Assembly: GCA_026390795.1 (NCBI GenBank)
Contig: JAPLFG010000003.1
Coordinates: 868,001-932,000 of the forward strand
Reading direction: 5' to 3'
Source of the DNA: Ignavibacteriales bacterium
GTDB taxonomy: Bacteria; Bacteroidota; Ignavibacteria; Ignavibacteriales; Melioribacteraceae
DNA: 64,000 bases
The position numbers and the translations under genes are program-made. The notes beneath the pieces were generated by a model, which saw only the letters and a list, made by a program, of their open reading frames with translations, searched no databases and was not told the origin of the DNA. Position 1 is the stretch's first letter, and each line of letters begins with the position of its first letter. Positions 58,925 to 64,000 of this stretch are shown here, piece after piece.

Positions 58925-60229
58925 ATGAATCCAGTTGAATTAATTAGAAAAAAACGAGATGGAAAAATATTAAGCGATTTAGAAATTGAATTTCTTGTTT
59001 CAAACCTGACAAATGGAAAGATACCGGATTATCAGTTCTCCGCATTTTTAATGGCCGGATTTCTAAATGGTCTTAATGAAAAAGAGACCGCGGCTTTAAC
59101 TAAATCAATGCTTTACAGCGGAAAGGTAATTGATCTTTCTTCCATACCCGGTGTAAAAGTTGATAAACATTCAACCGGCGGTATTGGTGATAAGACTTCA
59201 TTGATACTTGCACCGATTGCTGCAGCGGCCGGAATAAAAGTGCCGATGATAAGCGGTCGCGGACTTGGACACACGGGCGGAACACTTGATAAACTCGAAT
59301 CAATCCCTGGATTCAGAACCAATCTTAATTTAAGTGAATACAAAAACGTAATTAGAAAATGCGGGGTTGTATTAATTGGGCAGACTAAAGAAATCGCTCC
59401 AGCAGACAAATTGATTTACGCATTACGGGATGTTACTGCTACGGTTGAATCAATTCCGTTTATCACCGCAAGCATTATGAGCAAAAAATTAGCGGAAGGA
59501 ATTGACGGACTTGTTCTAGATGTTAAAACCGGAAGCGGTGCATTTATGAAAAGACTGGAAGATTCAAAAGAACTTGCACTTTCGCTCATCAACACCGCAA
59601 AGGCTTTTGATAAAAAAGTCATCGGTTTTATTACGGACATGAATCAGCCGCTTGGAAATTATATTGGCAACTGGCTTGAAATTTATGAATCTGTAAAAGT
59701 TTTGCAAGGTGAAAAAGTTAACGATTTACTTGAAATAACTTTGAATCTCTCCGGCGCTATGATTTTTCTTGGAGGAAAAGCTAAATCCATCAAAGAAGGT
59801 ATTGAGATTTCAAAAACAATGATTGATAATGGTAAGGCATTCGAAATATTTTTAAAAATGGTTCAGCTTCAAGGCGGAAATATCTCATTATTGAAACAAC
59901 CTGAGAAATATCCGAAATCTAAAATTCACGAAAAACTTTTTGCAGATAAAAATGGATTTCTTGAATCGACAGATAATTATGAAATCGGAATGGCCTCGCT
60001 GAAACTTGGCGCCGGAAGAATGGCTATGACAGATAAAATTGATATGAAAGCGGGAATTATTTTCTATCCAAAAATTGGAGATCGAATTAAAAAAGGAGAA
60101 CTAATTGCAGAACTTTTTACAGATAAAAAAGAGAAAGTTGACGAGGTTAAGAAAAAATTACTCACATCAATAAAATTATCAAACACTAAACCGGCACCGG
60201 TAAAGTTTATAAAATCTTTAATGACTTGA
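58925..60229 (+). CDS. Pyrimidine-nucleoside/thymidine phosphorylase
   Basis: A 434-residue phosphorylase with the signature VKVDKHSTGGIGDKTSLILA and VPMISGRGLGHTGGTLDKLE (near residues 78-120), a dimerisation helical domain first and a C-terminal alpha/beta domain. It cleaves thymidine or uridine with phosphate, salvaging base and sugar phosphate. Thymidine-specific DeoA and the broader Pdp look alike at this level; the 434 length fits both. Confidence 0.93.
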   Translation: MNPVELIRKKRDGKILSDLEIEFLVSNLTNGKIPDYQFSAFLMAGFLNGLNEKETAALTKSMLYSGKVIDLSSIPGVKVDKHSTGGIGDKTSLILAPIAAAAGIKVPMISGRGLGHTGGTLDKLESIPGFRTNLNLSEYKNVIRKCGVVLIGQTKEIAPADKLIYALRDVTATVESIPFITASIMSKKLAEGIDGLVLDVKTGSGAFMKRLEDSKELALSLINTAKAFDKKVIGFITDMNQPLGNYIGNWLEIYESVKVLQGEKVNDLLEITLNLSGAMIFLGGKAKSIKEGIEISKTMIDNGKAFEIFLKMVQLQGGNISLLKQPEKYPKSKIHEKLFADKNGFLESTDNYEIGMASLKLGAGRMAMTDKIDMKAGIIFYPKIGDRIKKGELIAELFTDKKEKVDEVKKKLLTSIKLSNTKPAPVKFIKSLMT

Positions 60230-60389
60230 TAGAATTATTCTCCTGATTGATTTATTCCCAAACTCATAGAAGTTCAAAAAGAGCCATTCGTGAAGCGGTA
60301 ATTAATATTTGGCAAAGATCATTTCTCCCCTCAACTTTTCGAAGATTAGTCCGATAATGAATTGGTGTATTATAAATCTTGAGCTCTAA

Positions 60390-61703
60390 GTGAACTTTTT
60401 ACTCGAAAAATTATTCAAAAATGAAAGATTTTTAAGACAATTTAACGCTCTCTTTTCTTTAAAAAAATGGCAATTGTTAATCGGAACGTTGATCGCTGCC
60501 GAGCTTTTTACATTTCTGCTTAATAGCATCCAAAGTATTATCTGGTGGCATTTCTGGTCTTTTGAATTAATCCTTATTGGAACCATTGACGCACTATTTA
60601 TAGTTGCCCTTCTTGCTCCTCTGGTAATTACACTTGCCGGTCAAACGGCTAAATATGCTGAGTATAAAAGAAAAGCCGAAGAGGAAGCAAAAGCACAGGC
60701 AGTATTAAGCGAAGGTGAGAAAAAATTCAGATCATACCTTGAAAATTCCGTTGATGTAATAACTGTAGTGGACGAGAAAGGCTATATAATTTACGAAAGC
60801 CCCTCGAGCAAAAAAAACTTTGGGTATGAACCAGCAGAAGTGATTGGAAGAAGTGCAATTGATTTCATTCATCCCGATGATGTAAATATAGTTATTGACA
60901 CCTTTACTCAGGCAATTCAGAAACCATACTCAACAAAATCAATCGAATTACGGTTCTTAAAAAAGAACGGTGAATGGGCAAACGTACGCGTCTCAGGTAA
61001 GAATATGATATCAGACCCGATCATAAAGGGTATTGTTCTAAACATTTTTGATATTACAGAAAGAGTTAAAATCGAAACTCAGCTGAAAAAAACCATTGTC
61101 GAAAAAGATATGCTTATGAAGGAGATCCATCATAGAGTTAAAAATAATTTTATGACTGTTTCCGGTTTGCTCTTTCTTCAATCTGAACTTGTTAATGAAC
61201 CTAAAGTCACCGAAATCTTTTTAGAATGCCAGAACAGAATTCGTTCGATGGCTTTAATCCATGAAAAATTATATCAGTCGGAAACTATTTCTGAAATTGA
61301 TATTTACAGCTACGTACAAAGATTGGTAAGTTATATTCAATCCAGCTATATAACCGGATCAGCTTATGTTTCGATAAACTTAGAAATAGATCACACCATT
61401 AGACTTGAACCGGAAAAAGCAATTTCGATGGGGTTAATTATTAACGAACTTCTTTCAAATATTTTTAAATATGCTTTCAAGAACAAAGAAAGCGGAATGG
61501 TATGGATAGCTTTATCTAAAAAAGCCAATCAATATTGTCTAATCGTAAAGGATAACGGTGTTGGTTTACCCAAAGAATTTAATATCTCCGGCTCAAATAC
61601 GTTAGGGTTCAAATTAGTTGAAATGATGTCTATGCAGATGAATGGCAAATTGAACATATTGGTTAATAATGGTTCGGAATTTAGAATTGAATTTCCAGCT
61701 TAA
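60390..61703 (+). CDS. PAS-domain sensor histidine kinase (HisKA_2 type)
   Basis: A 437-residue kinase: two membrane helices in the first 85 residues, a short coiled coil, a PAS domain (about 108-220: SVDVITVVDEKGYIIYESPS, IDFIHPDDVNIVIDTF), then a HisKA_2 dimerisation helix with the phospho-His in MKEIHHRVKNNFMTVSGLL and a HATPase domain (about 325-435: NELLSNIFKYAFKNK, VKDNGVGLPKEF). The start is GTG at 60390. The PAS part could sense a ligand or redox change; no response regulator gene is adjacent. Confidence 0.9.
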   Translation: MNFLLEKLFKNERFLRQFNALFSLKKWQLLIGTLIAAELFTFLLNSIQSIIWWHFWSFELILIGTIDALFIVALLAPLVITLAGQTAKYAEYKRKAEEEAKAQAVLSEGEKKFRSYLENSVDVITVVDEKGYIIYESPSSKKNFGYEPAEVIGRSAIDFIHPDDVNIVIDTFTQAIQKPYSTKSIELRFLKKNGEWANVRVSGKNMISDPIIKGIVLNIFDITERVKIETQLKKTIVEKDMLMKEIHHRVKNNFMTVSGLLFLQSELVNEPKVTEIFLECQNRIRSMALIHEKLYQSETISEIDIYSYVQRLVSYIQSSYITGSAYVSINLEIDHTIRLEPEKAISMGLIINELLSNIFKYAFKNKESGMVWIALSKKANQYCLIVKDNGVGLPKEFNISGSNTLGFKLVEMMSMQMNGKLNILVNNGSEFRIEFPA

Positions 61704-61936
61704 TCTGAAATCTCTCACCGTTAAAATTTGTTCTTTCAACGATTCACAAGCAAAACGGTTATATCATTCGAAAAAAAAATTTTTGTATTGTAGAATAATA
61801 ATTACATCTAGGATATTGCAAATCATTCATGAATTGGATCAATATTCTATCCACATTTTTCCTTTTCTTTTTCTTAACTTCACCGTCAAAGACAGATAGT
61901 GTTAGCGAATTAATTAAAATGGGAAAAGGAGGAGAT

Positions 61937-62803
61937 ATGTTATTCATACTTGCGTTTATATTACTTGCCGTATCGGTATTGATCTACATCAATTCAAAAA
62001 AAAGTGGGAGAATTCAGGAATCAAAGTTTTCGCTGATCGGAGTTACAATTGGAAGTCTTCTTGTGCTGGTTCAAATTTTCACTGTTGTTCCTGCTGGAAC
62101 TGTTGGCGTTGTTGATTTCCTTGGAAGTGTTAGCAATACGACTCTAAAATCTGGTATTAACCTCGTTAATCCATTAGCTAACGTGATCAAGTTCAGTATT
62201 AAAACTCAAGAATTAAAAGAGACTATGAATGTTCCGTCAAAAGAGGGACTAAGCGTTCAGCTTGAGATAAGTTTGCTCTACAGTCTTGATCCGGAAAATG
62301 CATCAAAGATTTACAAAACTGTTGGAGAGAATTACGAGGAAATTATTATAGTTCCGCAATTCCGCTCGGTTGTCCGCGGCGTAACCTCCGAATACGAAGC
62401 GAAAGCTCTTTACACAGAATCTCGTGAACAGTTATCAATGAAGATGAAAGATCAATTAGAAAAGTTAATTGGTCCAAGAGGAATAACCATAGAATCCGCT
62501 CCTATGCGACAAATAATTTTACCAGCTGGGCTCACTGCATCTATCGAGCAAAAACTTCAAGCAGAACAAGCAAGTCAACAAATGCAATTTGTTTTGAAAA
62601 AAGAAGAACAGGAGGCAGATCGTAAGCGAATCGAAGCTAAGGGTATTGCTGATTTTCAAGAAATTGTTGCAAGAGGTATCAGCCAAAATTATCTGCAGTG
62701 GAAAGGTATTGAAGCAACCGAAAAGCTATCGAACTCTACTAACGCTAAAATTGTTATTATTGGAAGCGGGAAAAACGGGTTACCTATTATTTTAAATCAA
62801 TAA
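61937..62803 (+). CDS. Prohibitin/SPFH-domain protein
   Basis: A 288-residue protein: N-terminal hydrophobic anchor segments (about 1-20 and 40-65), SPFH domain (about 65-225: VPAGTVGVVDFLGSV and FRSVVRGVTSEYEAKALYTE), then a coiled coil (QKLQAEQASQQMQFVLKKEE). The start at 61937 has AAAAGGAGG five bases before it; the frame is also open from 61829, adding 36 residues with another hydrophobic run, so the longer form is possible. SPFH proteins scaffold membrane microdomains and proteases. Confidence 0.85.
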   Translation: MLFILAFILLAVSVLIYINSKKSGRIQESKFSLIGVTIGSLLVLVQIFTVVPAGTVGVVDFLGSVSNTTLKSGINLVNPLANVIKFSIKTQELKETMNVPSKEGLSVQLEISLLYSLDPENASKIYKTVGENYEEIIIVPQFRSVVRGVTSEYEAKALYTESREQLSMKMKDQLEKLIGPRGITIESAPMRQIILPAGLTASIEQKLQAEQASQQMQFVLKKEEQEADRKRIEAKGIADFQEIVARGISQNYLQWKGIEATEKLSNSTNAKIVIIGSGKNGLPIILNQ

Positions 62804-62870
62804 TATGAAAGGTAAGAAGTGATAAGTTAATTTTATATTTAATTTTTCATTCTTATAATCAAGAAAAAAT

Positions 62871-63221
62871 ATGAGCACACCGACAAAAATAAAATTATAC
62901 AAGCAGGAATTCCTTGAGGTAACATGGGATAACGGCAAAGTAATAAAATACCCTTTAAAATTTTTACGGGATGAAACTCCCGATGCGGGCAATAAAGGAG
63001 AAACCATTTTATGGAAACATTATGCGCCGCAAAAACAAGAGCCGTTAAAACCGGATTCTTACGAAATAGAAAAGATTGAAACGGTTGGAAACTATGCGAT
63101 TCAAATCAAATGGAAAGATGGATACAATTTTGGAATTTATTCTTGGGAATTACTAAATCAGTTTGCCGATTATCTAGAAGTTAGAGAAAATCTTCATCAA
63201 GATTTCGATCATCATCACTAG
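62871..63221 (+). CDS. DUF971-family protein
   Basis: A 116-residue protein with LEVTWDNGKVIKYPLKFLRD near residue 16 and VGNYAIQIKWKDGYNFGIYS near residue 73, typical of DUF971, the domain also found at the N-terminus of gamma-butyrobetaine hydroxylases. It is linked to iron-sulfur biology in some genomes. It ends in an acidic/His tail (DFDHHH). Confidence 0.88.
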   Translation: MSTPTKIKLYKQEFLEVTWDNGKVIKYPLKFLRDETPDAGNKGETILWKHYAPQKQEPLKPDSYEIEKIETVGNYAIQIKWKDGYNFGIYSWELLNQFADYLEVRENLHQDFDHHH

Positions 63222-63235
63222 AAATATAAAATGAA

Positions 63236-63268
63236 CAAGGGCAAGAATATTCTTGCCCTTGCCCAATT
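63236..63268. terminator. Bidirectional terminator between DUF971 and TlpA genes
   Basis: A perfect 26-base palindrome (CAAGGGCAAGAAT with its reverse complement) followed by CCAATTTTTT. It serves the two convergent genes. Confidence 0.8.
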
Positions 63269-63289
63269 TTTTCAATTCAATTAATCGAT

Positions 63290-63895
63290 TTATAACAATT
63301 TTTTAATATGACCTTCATACGTTGATATTGGGATTAATCCTTCATAAGAAGCAACAATCTTTCCCTGCTTATCAATTACAAAAGAAGTTGGTATTGCGCG
63401 AATTCCTCCGTACTGCTGATAAACATTCATATTACCATAGACCACAGGATAATTCATTCCCTTTTCTTTTATGAATGGAACTACTTCGTCTTTGGTTTCA
63501 GTATCAACCGAAACCCCGATGATTTCAAATCCTTTTGTGCCGTATTTTTTCTTCAAAGAAATCAAATCGGGAATTCCTTTGCGGCACGGCGGACACCAAG
63601 TTGCCCAAAAATCTACAATTACTACCTTACCTTTTAGATCGGAAAGTTTAATTGATTTACCATCGGTTGTAGGAAGCGTAAAATCTGGTGCGAGTGCAGA
63701 TGATTTTTGCGCACTCGGAACATAATTAGGCGGATAGGGACCGTTTTCTTCACTTCTTCCAAATAAATAATCTGTGTTATTAAAGATGAACAATAAAATA
63801 ATTACGCCTATAAAAAAACCAGTGTAAATCCAGCTTCTATGTTTTTTGGTCAATCCGACAAATTTATTTTTCTCAGTGGATTCTTTTTGTGACAT
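63290..63895 (-). CDS. TlpA-type membrane-anchored thioredoxin-like protein
   Basis: A 201-residue protein with one N-terminal membrane anchor (about 20-42) and a periplasmic thioredoxin fold (about 65-201): ALAPDFTLPTTDGKSIKLSD and the active site DFWATWCPPCRKGIPDL (C-P-P-C), with VVYGNMNVYQQYGGIRAIP late in the domain. Such proteins reduce periplasmic disulfides, for example in cytochrome c assembly. The ATG at 63895 follows GAGGAAG; nine upstream codons are excluded. Confidence 0.9.
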   Translation of the reverse strand: MSQKESTEKNKFVGLTKKHRSWIYTGFFIGVIILLFIFNNTDYLFGRSEENGPYPPNYVPSAQKSSALAPDFTLPTTDGKSIKLSDLKGKVVIVDFWATWCPPCRKGIPDLISLKKKYGTKGFEIIGVSVDTETKDEVVPFIKEKGMNYPVVYGNMNVYQQYGGIRAIPTSFVIDKQGKIVASYEGLIPISTYEGHIKKLL

Positions 63896-63950
63896 TTCTT
63901 CCTCGCGATTAATTTGATGCAAAAATAATAATTAATTAAAATTCTTGAAG

Positions 63951-64000
63951 CTATTTTTTTTCCTCTTCGACTTTCTTCTTGGATGGAATAAGCCAAATTG
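63951..64000 (-). CDS. C-terminal tail of a gene continuing beyond the right end
   Basis: A minus-strand frame with stop TAG at 63951-63953 is open to the window edge and encodes a hydrophobic stretch followed by PSKKKVEEEKK, like the basic/acidic cytoplasmic tail of a membrane protein. Too short to name. Confidence 0.4.
   Translation of the reverse strand, partial: IWLIPSKKKVEEEKK

Noticed and set aside
63204-63221. Metal-binding His tail of the DUF971 protein as a special motif
   Set aside because: Three terminal His residues are too little to claim a function.

Overview
The window is about 64 kb of AT-rich chromosomal DNA with dense coding on both strands. I saw no rRNA, tRNA, CRISPR array, insertion sequence or phage gene. 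The gene content points to the Bacteroidota/Chlorobi side of the tree, most likely an Ignavibacteria-type heterotroph. The signs are a PorV/PorQ-type outer-membrane protein, TonB-domain proteins beside an ECF sigma unit, a DUF4295-like small protein and a DUF2752/TM2 pair. Oxygen-sensitive enzymes (a glycyl radical enzyme and a tungsten aldehyde oxidoreductase) sit beside flavin- and NAD-linked enzymes, so an anaerobe or facultative anaerobe is likely. The taxonomic call is inference.

Layout. 1-8 kb: the end of an rseP-like protease, TonB-family proteins, a GIY-YIG nuclease embedded in short repeats, a reverse-strand ECF sigma/TPR/anti-sigma/double-TonB operon, a lipoprotein, a PorV-like protein and gpmA. 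8-10.7 kb: TPM protein, metallo-beta-lactamase-fold hydrolase, EamA exporter. 10.8-23.9 kb: a forward-strand island for proline and hydroxyproline peptides. 24-31.3 kb: an eight-gene reverse-strand operon for tungstate/molybdate uptake and pterin cofactor synthesis, divergent from a tungsten-type aldehyde oxidoreductase (31.4-33.6 kb), followed by ThiS/ThiF-like genes. 34.7-64 kb: mostly housekeeping genes (S37 peptidase, aat, fba, cysE-cysK, proS, nfu, ctp, acyl-CoA ligase, pepT, pyrimidine phosphorylase, histidine kinase, SPFH protein, TlpA).

The most interesting region is 10.8-23.9 kb. It encodes a glycyl radical enzyme matching trans-4-hydroxy-L-proline dehydratase (HypD) with its activase, two M24 Xaa-Pro peptidases, a POT peptide transporter, proline dehydrogenase, a HOGA1-like 4-hydroxy-2-oxoglutarate aldolase, an AGXT-like alanine-glyoxylate aminotransferase and an ALDH4A1-like P5C dehydrogenase, plus a VOC and a cupin protein. 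Together these could import proline/hydroxyproline peptides, cleave them, and degrade hydroxyproline by two routes: the radical route to P5C, and an oxidative route like the mitochondrial one, ending in pyruvate, glyoxylate and glycine. Both routes would share the P5C dehydrogenase. Dispersed palindromic repeats separate many of these genes.

The second system is the tungsten/pterin block. A WtpABC-type transporter, a secreted protein with two sulfite-oxidase-fold-like domains, MoeA, a compact MoaA, MoaC and a MOSC-MogA fusion are in one apparent transcription unit, facing the aldehyde oxidoreductase they probably serve.
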